Of a DNA stretch of 64,000 nucleotides, positions 1 to 12,039 are shown piece by piece. Source of the DNA: Drosophila persimilis (taxonomy: Eukaryota; Arthropoda; Insecta; Diptera; Drosophilidae); assembly GCF_003286085.1 (NCBI RefSeq), contig NW_020825350.1:620001-684000 (forward strand). The letters are read 5' to 3'. The stretch's first letter is position 1; each line of letters starts with the position of its first letter. The position numbers and the translations under genes were made by a program. The notes below the pieces were generated by a model that made no database searches, had not been told where the DNA came from, and worked only from the letters and a program-made list of their open reading frames with translations.

Positions 1-52
1 CATGGATCTACAATGTTTTCGGTTGAATAGGGTAAAAAGTGTTGAGTGTCGA

Positions 53-102
53 TCGTCGGCTGTCGGCTGTCGACTGTCGACTGTCGGCTGTCGGCTGTCG
101 AA
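53..102. repeat. Decamer tandem repeat
   Basis: About five imperfect copies of a ten-base unit alternating CTGTCGG and CTGTCGA. It is a simple minisatellite with no associated gene. Confidence 0.8.
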
Positions 103-581
103 ACCTGATAGCACCTGTATCTGCATCTGCATGGAAGAGTATAGCTACTGCTGCAACAACAGCCGCAGTGGCACCACCTCCGACAACCAGCAAACAGTAG
201 CAGTGGCACCCATTAGGCTATGAGAAGACGCTTTTCGCTGTGGGTGTGGCGGCGGCGGCGGCGGAGTCTGGGGAGGGGACCCTCCGGCTGGCAGCGAGGG
301 GCAGCTGCAGGCAGTGCAGAAAAAGAATTGGGTTAAAGCTGTGCGGCAAGTGCTGTTGCAAGTGCTATTGTTGTTGCCGCTGTGAATAGTCGCTCGTTGC
401 AGCAACTTCAACTGCAACTGCAACTCATCGAAGCGACTTAGAAAGCGTCTCCTTAGAATCCCATCAGCAATCGAAACACAGACGAACGGACAGATCGAAG
501 TCTGGGAGAGCCACTTGTCTGCCTATCAATTTCACTTTCTCACCACAGCGGATAAAAGCGAGAGAGAAAAAACCAAAATCA

Positions 582-610
582 AAATGAAATGAAATGAAAT
601 GAAATGAAAG
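582..610. repeat. (TGAAA)n microsatellite
   Basis: Roughly five to six pentamer copies in an A-rich context. Confidence 0.85.
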
Positions 611-753
611 AAAATAAAACAACATTGAAAGTCAATTAGCTGCTGTCCAAAAAGATTCTTCACCCGAACCAGTCCGGCTCAATGGAGCCTCCAATGGAGC
701 GGCCTCCACCTTACAATTTGGCAATCTAAGCCAGCACGCATGTGTGTCTGTTT

Positions 754-782
754 CTGTATCTGTATCTGTATCTGTATCTGTA
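754..782. repeat. (TGTATC)n microsatellite
   Basis: Hexamer repeat. It creates spurious long open frames of repeating V-S or D-T on the two strands, which should not be read as genes. Confidence 0.85.
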
Positions 783-3700
783 GCCGAGCATCTAAGTATC
801 TGCTCAGCCCGAGGCCATCTCTGCTCTGACCAGGCCTCGGCCTGGCCTGGGAAGCCTGCGCCAGGTCCATTACCAGTACTCGCAGCAAATGGAATTTCAG
901 GTGCGGACACCCATCCAGCCAACGTTGAGTGGACGGATTGGACCGATTGGACGGATCGACCGATCGACGGAAGGTTGGATGGGCTGACGCTGATACGGGT
1001 TGGTTATGAAAGCTCCGCGATAATACTGCCGATATACATTCTCGCAACGAAAGTTTTTATTTTGGAAATGGTTTTGGGGCCAGCATTGGTTACATTGTCG
1101 AGCAATGAACTGAACTGAGTTGAAGAACTTTCATATCGAATGGTATTTGTGGCAGAGCGGAGAAACACGATTATAGAGCGTGTGAATATGTAGGTCGGAA
1201 GATCCTTTGACAGCTCAAAGGGATATTTACATGCATACGAATCTTGTTCTTAACACTCTTTTTTAGTGCAAGCTGCTAGTTCATATCAGATTATATGATA
1301 TATGATCATTCATATGGGAATCTACATACATTCATCCCAAACTAGCGGAAGGGAAGATATAAATATACCTATCATAGGTGTATAATCATGTATAATCATC
1401 AATAGATGATTTGAAGGATCATCCCCAAATTTCCTAACATCCATTATGTTCAAATTTATTTCTTAGAGACCTAAAAATGTTAGCGCATAACAATCGTACA
1501 GCTATAATCAGCACAAATCACTGTCCACTTGCGGCATTTTTCAGATTTCCTTTCCCTAAACTGTGTTTTGACCCAGCCGGCGGCATACCATACCTGTCTG
1601 ACAATCGAGCCATTTCGTTTTCCCATGGCCCAAGGAATCCTCTTTTCAATACTCCACTCTATGCGGACAGAATGACCAATGCGTTGACAAACGGAGGGTA
1701 AGAGCCAGGTCGAGCCGAGGCGTAGGCCGTGGCCAAGACAAACACACCCACTTTCCAAATGAAAACAAAATCGCGGACCACCAAATAGCAGCACGAAGCA
1801 GCCCCCAAAGTGAAGTCTTCTCCATCTCCATCTGTGCCTCCGCCACTGCCTCTGCCTTCAACTCTATCTGCGTCTCCAGGTCTCGGACTGGGCCTGAAAT
1901 ATCGATGCTGAATGTGCCGCGCATGCGCAAACAAACGAAACGAACGAAACCCACTTGATGGCTGGCCAATGGCTTGTCTAGATGATGGATGTTGGAGCTG
2001 GTGGCCAGAGGAAGGGCACGCACGGGCCCTCAGTCTCCATCTCCGTCTGTGTTGGTGCATAATTGAAAAGGCTTGCCCCCAGATGGGTGCTCACAGCTTG
2101 AGTGGACCCCAGCTTCACTTTGGCTCTGAATTGAATTGTTAATACTAAATACTTGGTCATAGACACATACTTCAGGTGGAGTAATCCACTTCAGAATGCC
2201 CGAGAGATTTTGTGGATCAAGCCGAGAAAAGGGAAAGGTCGGTAAGCCGATTGGCTCAGAAGTCCCCGAGTTTAGTCTCAGATGATAACCATATGCTGTT
2301 GAGCAGCTGGGCTTGTATTAACTTAAGGAAGTACAGCATCCTCAAGGGTAGGTTTGGATTGATGAGAATTTGAGATGAGAGATGAATTGATAAGATTTAA
2401 ATATTCTGTCACCGAAGTTTGGCCATTCCCAGATATCCGTCTAGACCAGCCTCTCCGCTTCTAACACAGCTCCCAGACCATTTAAATGCACGATGGTCTA
2501 AATGGCGCCACATTTAGGAGGAAACCAAAGCTTTTCCTATGTGAGCTCCGAATTTGTTGCATTTTATTCCAGTAAAAAAAAGAAAACAACTTGATTAGTG
2601 ATCAGTACTTTGCTGTTTTCTTTTAAGACGATTTATACGCGCGGTAGTAAGGAACAGTGTTGAACAGAACACATAAACATGATACCTGATCAGCGATGCA
2701 TGATCACTGATACGTTGTCCTGGTGAACGCGGCCAATTGGCAGATAGGTCTGGTGTCTAAACGCATACTCTATATACGATACGAGTTGCACTTCCTTGAA
2801 TCAAGAAGCTGTTCTCATCTCTTAACAGCTGTTGGGAGTGTGGGAGGCAGTGTTCGGAAACCGCTGTAGAGGTATTGCATCATTGCGTGAAATTGAATGC
2901 CTGTGGTCCACTCAAGTCCTCAATCCTTAACTAACGGCACCAATCCATCCCAGCATGTCTCCTAAGATGGTTCCCTGCATAAAACAGACATCGTCAGCAC
3001 ACTGGAATGCCATTAAGAAGGCCTCCGGCGAATTTTGATTGCGATTTCTTGCCCAGTTTTGAATCTCTTCTGTTTCTATTGTCGTTGTTGGCAGCCAAAT
3101 GGCAGTCGAACAGCCATCCGTTGCAAATAGAAAACTAATCTCCAATCAGGCGGATGGATCCCATGGATTGCTCACCGCGGGGAAGTAGGGGGGGGGTCAA
3201 GTCAATCAGTGGGACTCTGCTTGCGGGTGGGCCGCACTGGCCAAGACAGAGAGGCAGAGCGGCAGAGCGACAGAGAGGCAGAAGAGAAGAAAGTGTCAAG
3301 ACCAATTTGAATTATTCGCTGGTGAAATTTAAATCATTTTCAAATTTAATTACCGACAAATAAACGTTTGACATTCCGGGGAGTTAGACATTCCGTCTGC
3401 CTGCCACCTGCTCGGCTGCCCCACCTGCCTGGGCGTGGCATGGTGGAGCATGAAGCATGAAGCATTCCCCCGTTGCCGCTGCCGCTGCCGCTGCCGCTGT
3501 ACGCACAACCACCACTCCATCATGGGGTTGTTTGTCTGTGATCTTCATTAGCCTCTGCCCGGCTCCTGTTGTGGCCATTGCGGTCGGGTGGCCTGACCAA
3601 ATCTCCAACTCTGTTCATTGAGAAATCGGTGCGCAGGCCAGCAGCTCGCCACAGTGGTGTGCAGAGAGCGAGGAAGGAGTCGAACGGTATTGGGGCTTGC

Positions 3701-5726
3701 CGATGGTACTGGAAGCCACCGTGCGACCACTGTGCAGAGCAGCGCTGCGCGGCGTGCGGGCGTGCGGGCGATAAAGTTGCCTTGGTTTATATGGGTTAAC
3801 GGGTCCCCGCAATGGCGCTGCCACCGACCTACTTGCACCTAAACATCCTCCTGGCTCCCTCCATGCCAATCGGCAACAACCCTTGGCTTGGCCCATCCCA
3901 TTCATTCATCCGCGCTCTCACACAAACATCGTCTGAAACAGTTACAGTTACAGTATCTGAGAGCAGCAAAAGGAGGTGCTGAGAGAGCTGAAACTGGAGA
4001 CACATTTCTTTCGCTTGCCTTTTGCGCTCGCTTCGTGTCGTTTTTCTTCTGGATATACCCTTGCGGATGAGGGTATTCTGATTCTGACGCGATTTTTGCC
4101 ACGCTGTGAAGGAAGCATCCCCGCCGATTGGATACAGACATGCATACATGCACACATTCATACGAGTATATGCATGCAAATACACGTACACTGTACGTGT
4201 CCCTCAGCTGGCGGGGAATTGTTCGATCGATAAACAAATCTTTGCGCGAAGAACACTTTTGGGGCTTCATTTTCATAACGCAGCCAAAAGGGGTTGACAG
4301 CTGCCATACGGTTACATGCAGAAATATCTGAGTTGTTTTTGAAGACATTTCAGCCAGGTGATGAACATTGGATTGACTTATCCCAAACAGATTAAAATCT
4401 GACATTTTGTTGGAGGTAACCAAAGCTGGTATTTAATTATACCTTAGCCAAATGATATCTACATATGTATATCGAATGACTTTCTTTGGAAACTCAATTG
4501 CACTGATCAATCTTGAAGGGTATTTAGAGCTCCGACCCAGAAGCAAGCCTTTTTTGTGGTTTTTGTTTCTTCGAATAAAAAGCCGCTTTTCATTTTAGTC
4601 CGTCTGGTCTGGGGCTGGAGCTGCAGCTGGAGTTGAAGATGAAGTTGGACGCAGAAGCCGGAACTGGCGGCCATGGCCATGGCCTAAACGCATCGCAACG
4701 CAATGCGACGAAAGTTGCGCCGTTTTTGGGCTGGCCAAACGAAACCAGACAGCAGAAGCTACACCCATACATATGTATGTATGTACATACATATGTACTG
4801 CTGCTGCTGCTGCTGCAGCAGACGCAAGCGGAAGAAGCGCTGCTGAGGATGTCCAGACCCGTCCCGTCCCGTGGCTACCTGTCCACTGGATGGTAACGTG
4901 AAAATGCAGCGCAACAAGTTTCGCAATAAAGAGAAAGTGTCCAGATCTGGTGTTCTGGGGATCGTAAAGAATAAATTTGCGGGCTATTCAAATGTTTCCT
5001 GTTTCTTTCGCACATACACACAACTGCATGCAGCAGGACTGCCCCTTGCACCACACGACACCACACCCCACCCCTCGCCCACTTCAGCCAAATTTCATGA
5101 GCATCTTTCGCTCTCTTCGGCGAGAAAGTTGCCTTCGTTTGGGCCGGGACGAGTACGAGTACTAGTAGTACGAGTAAGAGACCCGACACCGAGGAGACAG
5201 AGTACGAGGCGGCAGCAGCCGGGAAGTGCAGCCAGATTGGAAGACGCAGCGGATCGGCCACGCGACAAGTGAAAACAAGATGCCGAACTCGAGTGCAATT
5301 GCCATCCAAAAATAATTCCCCAGCGGCCTGGAGCAGAGTCCGGGCCCAAGATGAGTGCACAGTGAAACGCAATCGTGGCAATAACAGCCACAGTGGTACA
5401 TGCAGACATCAAAATTTGAATTTGTGTTTACATATTTGCACAGTGGAAGTGGAGAACACTCACACACACACACAAAGCCACATAGCCACATAGCAGAAGC
5501 TGAGAGAGAGAAAGAGAGAGTGAGTGCACAGTGGGACACACAGCAGAAGTGGGCAGTGTCCGAGTGCCAGTGCATGCGTGTGTGTGCGATCACGGAAGGC
5601 ATTGACTGGACTTGGTCGTGAGCGGACGTTGCTGATGCTGCCTGCTCGTACTCTATTGATAAGAGCGGCAATCACTGCGCACAGCTTACTCACACCCCCG
5701 CCCACATCTATGTTTGTTAGAGAGTG

Positions 5727-5766
5727 ACAGCGAGAGCGAGAGCGAGAGAGAGAGAAGGAGAAAGAA
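5727..5766. repeat. GA-rich simple repeat
   Basis: Runs of GAGAGC/GAGA. GAGA-factor-type sequence is common in Drosophila regulatory DNA, but nothing here shows it is functional. A short (CA)n run lies nearby at about 5459-5475. Confidence 0.7.
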
Positions 5767-6791
5767 AGACCTCCGTCCGATGATTACATTCCAATAGTAA
5801 AGCGAGCAGCAACACCAACAGCACAGAAAATCCCCACGAAAGAGATGCCCCAATACAAGCCGCCAAGTGTGAGGGAGCAGCGGGAACAGGAATATGTACA
5901 TATGTACATATGTACTTGCAGGAGACACTTGCCAGCTATAATTCATTTACTCTAATTTTGTGTGACTCAAGCTAATCGATCTATTATTTTCCCCCACATC
6001 TCCACATCGGCAACAGCTCGTTGCTTAACCATATTAAGTCGTAAAATAACTGAGACTAACACAACTCTACTGTTTAATGATAATATACATACATATTCAC
6101 ATATCAATTCCTCATATTTTCTCGCCGTGGACTCAATAGGGACCCGGCTAGACATCTTCCTTTTTATGAAAATAGGTTGTATCTTTTTAATATCCACTCT
6201 CTTAAGATCCGGAGGATTTGGACAAACTTCTCTCTGGTTAGGTTGAATCCAATGCCCTCATCAGACTTATTAGTATTTCCGTCAGGCATCTCCTCTTCAT
6301 CTCCAACTCTGTGTTTTTTACTGCTCTGGAAATGAATCTTTCCGTAGCCTTGCAGTAAGACCAATAAATGTTTTCTATTTGTTTTCCATTGACACTTGTG
6401 CTATGCACAAACAAGATTAATGCCAAAGCGAATAATATGAATAAACAATAAAATCAGCTTACAATGAGTAGACGCTATGAAGTGTAATGTTTAGCTCGGA
6501 AACGGCCAAGTGCTCAGCCCTGATGCGTCCGATAATGCAGCAACAGCCGCAACAGAGAGCAGCCTTTCCACAGAACTCTGTGGTAATATGGGGGCTCCTC
6601 TTATCCGCAAAAACATCCGAATCCGTTCCGTTCCGTTCCGCTGCTGTGACTGGAGGCTGTGGCTGTGTCGCCGATTCCCTGGATGGCGCAGTGCCAGCGA
6701 CAACACAACGGCAGCGACATCGCGCGTCCCATCCCAGCGGAATATCAAAGCGAGGAGCTCTCTCTGTCCTGGATCCCAGCATCGTCTCATC

Positions 6792-7593
6792 ATGGTTTTC
6801 CTGCGCAAGGCTGCGCTGCTCCTTCTGGTGCCGCTGCTGCTCTTGGAGTTGGTCCACCTGTGCGGCGGCACTGGCACCCCCTGGCTGAAGTACAACAGTT
6901 ACACGGACCAGGGCCGCAGGCGGTCGGATCAGCGCGAACGCTGTCCTCATGTGAGTGCCAGAGGGGGAGGAGAAGTGGGAGTGGGAGTGGGACGGGAGGG
7001 GAGGGGAGGGGCAATACCCTAGAATTTCAATTTGGGTTGACGGACAGACGGGTCCCATCCCTGGTCACGCGCCTCTCCTAACTGGATCACTTTCTTTGGC
7101 AGCGTTTTGATTTCATTCTAAGCACAGCAGTCGCGCCACAGCAAAGCATCTCGAACGGCTCATCAATATGCCCAGCCATACCGCGGCACACTCAGACTCG
7201 CATGAGACTGTACAGGGCTAGAGATGACACCATCCGCGTGGTGCGGGGTGCGGGGTGCACCATAATCAAATCAATAAATCACCACATCAAACCACATCTA
7301 TAACCATTCTTCCCAGTCATGAGCACGAAATATACATATGTACATATGTACAAACATATATCCTATCCTATTCATATTCACCTTTCCTTTAGTCACGCGC
7401 AGCTTCAATAAGCTTCCACTTCCCATTCACGAGCGATCACGAGCACCTACCATGTCTGATCACCTTCCCATCCATTCATGAGCATGGACCATCTCTAGCG
7501 CCACCGCCGAAAAGAATGAGTGGGACATAGAGAAACACAAGAAATGGGCTCACACTGATGCCAAAATCAATCACACTTTCTAAGTGGCTCAGA

Positions 7594-7648
<55 letters not shown>

Positions 7649-9348
7649 TCTTGTCGCTTGTCTGTCTTTGTACCCGTACCCGCTCCTGCTCCCGATCCCG
7701 CTTCCTCTCCCTGTCCCTCTCTGCTGGCGGCGGCGACAATTGCACTTTGTTGCAGGTGCACAAGTGCAGGCAGAAAGCCACAAGAAAACAATCAACAAAG
7801 AATAGACAAAAGACACGCACCTATGGTAGGCAGCGGCAGGTGCAGGTTGGGGCACGGGGGTACTGCATCAATCAGAGTCTGGCCGACTACGGCTACGGCT
7901 CCGGGTCCGACTCCGACTCTGACTCCTCAATGGACTGTCAGTAGTCAATCACAGTGACAGCGCTAACTGCTTTCGTCTGCTGCCCGCCGACCGCCGCCTG
8001 CCGCCGCTCCTTCGCAGCCAGTACTTCTTCGCTGCTCTTCTCTCTCGTCGTTAGTTCTACCCTTGAAGAAGGTATTTCCAATTTTCTCTGATTTTGGATT
8101 TCCGTACTTTTGTACAATGTACATATGTTTGCATGGGTAGGATCTTTTAGAAGAGGAATAATCAGTGAATAAATTATTGATTATAATCAATAGAGGGAAT
8201 CGATTATTCATGATTATTAATCATATGTACTATATGTTGAGAATTCAGCACTCATTCTTCCATATAGCTTCCTGGCGATAGTCCTGGAAAAAGTTGAAGT
8301 TTATGTTTTCATATGGTTTAATACATCGAGAAAAAAATAGGCAAAATATCAGTCCGCTAAAATTGAATGACCAATGACCAACCAATATTTGGTAGAAAGG
8401 CCACTTCGAATGAAACCAGATGACTTTATCATATGGCTGACACAGGAACGGTGCATTTTAAAGGGTATCAAGTGGTCGTTCTCGACGCGTCGCGTTCCCA
8501 CATTTCTTTCTTCTTGCTGTTGTCTTTGCCACCAACTTTCTATGCGGAGAGCAGAGAGTACGAGCACATACATGCATACATTTTTACTATGACCATCCCG
8601 ATGTCACTCTCACTCTCTCTGTTTCTCTCTTTTCCTTTAGGTACGGGCCATACGGAACTTCGATCTGGCTAAAATGATGGGCTGCTGGCACGTGGTCCAG
8701 TACTACGCATCCACGGAGGAGCTGCCGGAGTACGCCTGCATGCGCAGTCACTTCAGCTTCTCCGGGGAGGATCAGCATGTGGGTACACTGAAACCTTCGA
8801 CAGCATCCAAAAATTTTTGAAATTACTTCATTCTCTGCCAGATTACGATGAACTTCAGTTACATTTTCGCGGAGGATCCGCTGCGGGAGAAGATGCAGGG
8901 CAACATTACGTGGATGATACCAGAGTTCCAGTATCCCGGTCACTGGATGCATACCGAGGATATATGTGAGTGGGAAACAGAGTACAGAGTACAGCTTTGA
9001 GATATTGAAATTTATCCACTCCGCACAGATGAGGGCGTCTACAACACCTATGTGCTGGACACGGACTATCAGAGCTGGGGCCTGGTCATGCACTGTGCCG
9101 AGAAAAAGAAGCACACCAGGTACCTGTCCGCCCTGCTCCTGTCGCGGGAGCCGACACTGGGAGAGAATGTGGTCAACTTTCTGCGTGAGAAGCTGCCGCG
9201 CTACCACATAGACCTGTCCTTCATGTTCGACATTAATCAGACGGCGTGCGAGAACCTCATGGAGTCCAGCAGCGATGATCCGTTGGCCTACATTGTGAAT
9301 GGGCGCAAAAATGAGAAGGAAATGTTTAAAATAATCACTAAGCAATAA
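6792..9348 (+). CDS. karl: Secreted lipocalin, karl-like (4 coding exons)
   Basis: Coding exons are 6792-6950, 8641-8778, 8842-8965 and 9029-9348 (741 nt, 246 aa). All introns are GT/AG and the joined frame is open throughout. The protein starts with a strong hydrophobic signal peptide (about residues 1-26). The three lipocalin signatures follow: the GxW-type box GCW at residues 67-69 followed by HVVQYY, the TDY box in VLDTDYQSWGL, and a late LSREPTL segment with the conserved Arg. Paired cysteines and NFS, NIT and NQT glycosylation sites fit a secreted ligand carrier of the apolipoprotein-D class. The first intron is long (1690 bp); the next two are 63 bp each. The start chosen is the ATG that begins the signal peptide. 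The match to Drosophila karl is from memory of that protein; the lipocalin fold is certain from the motifs, the exact orthology less so. Confidence 0.85.
7594..7648. repeat. (CGT)n microsatellite in lipocalin intron 1
   Basis: About 18 uninterrupted trinucleotide copies inside the long first intron. It yields artificial poly-R, poly-S, poly-T and poly-D frames on the two strands. Confidence 0.95.
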
Positions 9349-9349
9349 A
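9344..9349 (+). promoter_or_regulatory. Poly(A) signal overlapping the lipocalin stop codon
   Basis: AATAAA contains the TAA stop at 9346-9348. If used, the 3' UTR would be only about 10-30 nt. No other canonical signal is obvious in the next 200 bases. Confidence 0.5.
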
Positions 9350-10798
9350 TCAGAATACATTTAAATTTGCGCGCTTCTTTCGGGCGCCCTCTGACGCCTG
9401 TTGCATTGAATCACAGCAAAATGAAGCCCTGTATTTGCCAATCACAGTGCTACACAAAAGATGAAGTAGCAGGAGAGGTAAGTTCGGCAGTAAAATTGGG
9501 TGACTATTTAAGCTCTATTTTGACGTCAAAATTGCGTTTTGTATATTTGATCAATTTCATCAATCTATTAAATTGCCATTCATATCCATGCCACTCATTC
9601 GTTTTCAAATAATTTCTTTTTGACGCGCACATCTCGTACCCAGTCGATAGTATCGATGGCCGAACCGGTAATGGCTTTCTTTACAGCTCTCTTTGAATCG
9701 GGTCCTGAATCGGTAGCAATAATGAGACTCATTCCAGACACACTTGCGTTTATTACCGTTGGCAACTTCAAATTTGTATGGATATTATAGGATATGATAT
9801 AAGTAAGGAAATGTTTTTCCTCGCAGGCTATAATGAATGCAGAAACAAGTCAGTCTCTGTTTTAAAGCTATTAACGATATTCGGCAGTTAGTGGTTATCT
9901 TACTGAGACCAAGAATATGAATCGATATATGTGTTTGTACTAATCAAACGCATTAATAGGCTTAAGACATGTCAATCTGAGAAGAAGTCATTACAAAAGT
10001 TTCAAATAAGCTTGGAAAACAGAATTTTAATGTTTAATGAAATTAAATAGGATATACAAAATGTTCGTACTCGTAGCGGATACCTGTTGACCACACACTT
10101 ACGTTTCGTTCCGCTTACACTTACTTTTTATGTTTTGACTTTATTTGTTGAAACCTTATTTAGGAAAAAAAAGGATAAAATGGAGCGTTCAAAACTAGCC
10201 AATCTTGTAGAAAATTGATGTTTCAATAGGCTAAAATTATGTGATCAGGTATAAAAGTTCCAGCTAGTTAGTAATATCAAATCTATTATAAATATTGTAA
10301 ATATGGTTTCCAATCCTTGATGAAATTCGATGAACTCATTTTAATATTCCACCGTAAATTAACGTATATTTTATCGTTAAATCCGAAGTAACACAAATTT
10401 CATACTTCATAGTATGTTATAGTATTTTTCAGTATATTTTAAGAATCGATATCGACTCACCCTCTTGCCCAATGCACCAATGTAGAAACCGTGTAGAAAT
10501 GCCCTTTTGAGCCATCCCAGACCACATCACATCGTAACACTAACCATACACTATACTGTATGGTTAGTGATCGTAATCAGCATTGAATTCCTGATAATTC
10601 AATAATTACATATACATGTAGTTAATATGTAGCGAGTATGTAGATAACTAAATGTCTAGCTAGCTAGTAATATTCAACCGAATATCAAAAACGGGGAATA
10701 GAAGCAACATGAATACAATTAATTCGTCAGTATATTAACGATATATTTTGAAATTTGTGATGTAGTTTCGGTATATTTCTGATGGTCACCGTATATTT
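9350..10798. other. Intergenic region between the lipocalin gene and wapl
   Basis: AT-rich, with no supported gene. It contains several ATCGAT-type sites (for example near 9650 and 10447) and a DNA-transposon footprint at 10538-10569, listed separately. Confidence 0.6.
10531..10576. mobile_element. Minimal footprint of a P-like DNA transposon with 7-bp target duplication
   Basis: A 32-bp near-palindrome (10538-10569) with arms CACTAACCATACA and TGTATGGTTAGTG is flanked on both sides by ATCGTAA (10531-10537 and 10570-10576). The arms match the outer ends of the 1.2-kb element at 47990-49226, which also makes a 7-bp duplication. This is best read as an almost completely deleted copy of that family. 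Confidence 0.7.
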
Positions 10799-10823
10799 TA
10801 TCGATAAGTCCGCGGTCACACTG
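10799..10823 (+). promoter_or_regulatory. Probable wapl core promoter: DRE plus Motif 1
   Basis: TATCGATA (10799-10806), a DREF-binding DRE, is followed six bases later by CGGTCACACTG (10813-10823), a perfect match to Drosophila core-promoter Motif 1 (the M1BP site). Both are known marks of housekeeping promoters without a TATA box. They lie about 1.2 kb before the wapl start codon and about 770 bp before the 5' leader splice donor, so transcription probably starts within the next 100 bases. Confidence 0.65.
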
Positions 10824-11356
10824 ATTTGGTCCCACTATCCGTAGTTTCTGCGAAAACAGAAGAAAAATAAACTTTTCCGTGAGATTTGTTCGCACAAATT
10901 GTAAAAAATACAATCGATTGGTAGCGCGCTATAACTCCGTTCGTCCCCCACATATGTATCACAGTGCGGCAGGCATATATGCCACAACAAACGCAATATT
11001 AAAGTTTCGCACGAAGAAGCAGAACGGACAGCAGCTATAATTGTAGATGTCTTGTTGTTGTTTCTGTTGTACCTGCCCCGACTCTCGCCATGACGCGGAG
11101 ATGATGCTGCTACTGGGGCAACATTGAGGCAAAGTAAAAGTGGTTGAAATGTGTGTGCAACAAACTACGCTGCAGTCGATGATGCAGATGGCGACGTCCC
11201 AGCCCCATTGATATCGGGCGCGGGGTGGGGAGCATTTACTTAGGTGGAAAACTAACTATCGCCCAGAACTCGTGCGTGCCACAAAATTGCGCCAATAAGC
11301 AAAAGAGAGGCGAACGCAAACGCAAACATCGTTTGTTTTATTGCATTCCTCGCTCG

Positions 11357-11380
11357 CACACACACACACACACACACAAA
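11357..11380. repeat. (CA)n microsatellite in wapl 5' leader
   Basis: CA dinucleotide run followed by an AAACA-rich tract, in the presumed untranslated first exon. Confidence 0.8.
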
Positions 11381-11591
11381 CAAACAAGCAAGCACCAAGC
11401 ACTCACGCACACTGGCCAACTCTCATCCAGCAACACACGCGCACGCATATGCCCATATGTGTTCGTGTACATGCTGCAGCAACAGAGATTTTGTCTACTA
11501 CTCTCACAAACACACATGCATTTACGCAGCAAAACGCAGCACAACAAAACCACCACCACCTCTCCTCTCCTCCGCAAATGTTTTGCTTGAG

Positions 11592-11941
11592 GTAAGTCCC
11601 AACGTCAAGATGCAACACTTGCAACAGCAACAGCAGCAGCAACATCATAACACCAGCGGCCCGCAACAATTGCAACAAAGCGAGCAAAAGTGCAACAAAT
11701 TGATTTGTGTGTGTTTTTTTTTTGTTTGGAGAATCCAATAAAAATTGGAAATCGTTGACAGTCCACGGTGTGCACTAGTGTGTGCTCGCTCCCACCCATC
11801 GCTGGCATACGGTCGCACGCTTTGTTGTGTTTTGCTGTTGCTGCATTTCTCTCGCTCCGCCCCAGGATGCTCCTGTTGTTCAATTTGTTGTTTCAGTGTT
11901 GCAAAAAGGTTAAGTTAATTATGCATTTTGTTCGCTTCCAG
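11592..11941 (+). other. Probable 5' UTR intron of wapl
   Basis: The donor AG|GTAAGT is at 11592. An acceptor with a pyrimidine-rich lead, TTCGCTTCCAG, ends at 11941. Removing it joins a CA- and CAG-rich leader to the 98 bases ahead of the wapl ATG. The splice is inferred from consensus only; an alternative acceptor, TTTCAG, ends at 11896. Confidence 0.5.
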
Positions 11942-12039
11942 TGAGAATCCAAGACAGTGAATCGTTGAACCAGTCCAGGCCTCAGGAAGAGCACAAGGAA
12001 GAGCCAGAGCAGCAGCAGTAGTCGAAGAAGCCCGCCAAG

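Larger units (their letters stand above)
1..6478. other. Non-coding region upstream of the lipocalin gene
   Basis: I find no convincing protein-coding exon here. Open frames are short, lack family resemblance and overlap on both strands. The stretch is rich in simple-sequence DNA (GTCGGCTGTC-type decamers, TGAAA, TGTATC, CA, GA) and in CATATGTA palindromes, typical of Drosophila introns and intergenic DNA. It could contain 5' non-coding exons or enhancers of neighbouring genes, but no splice or promoter signal is strong enough to place one. Confidence 0.6.

Noticed and set aside
53-102. CRISPR-like or regulatory array at the left edge
   Set aside because: It is a short decamer minisatellite without spacers, in a eukaryotic genome.
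7476-7944. Poly-R, poly-S, poly-T and poly-D frames around 7.6 kb
   Set aside because: They are produced by the (CGT)n microsatellite in an intron.
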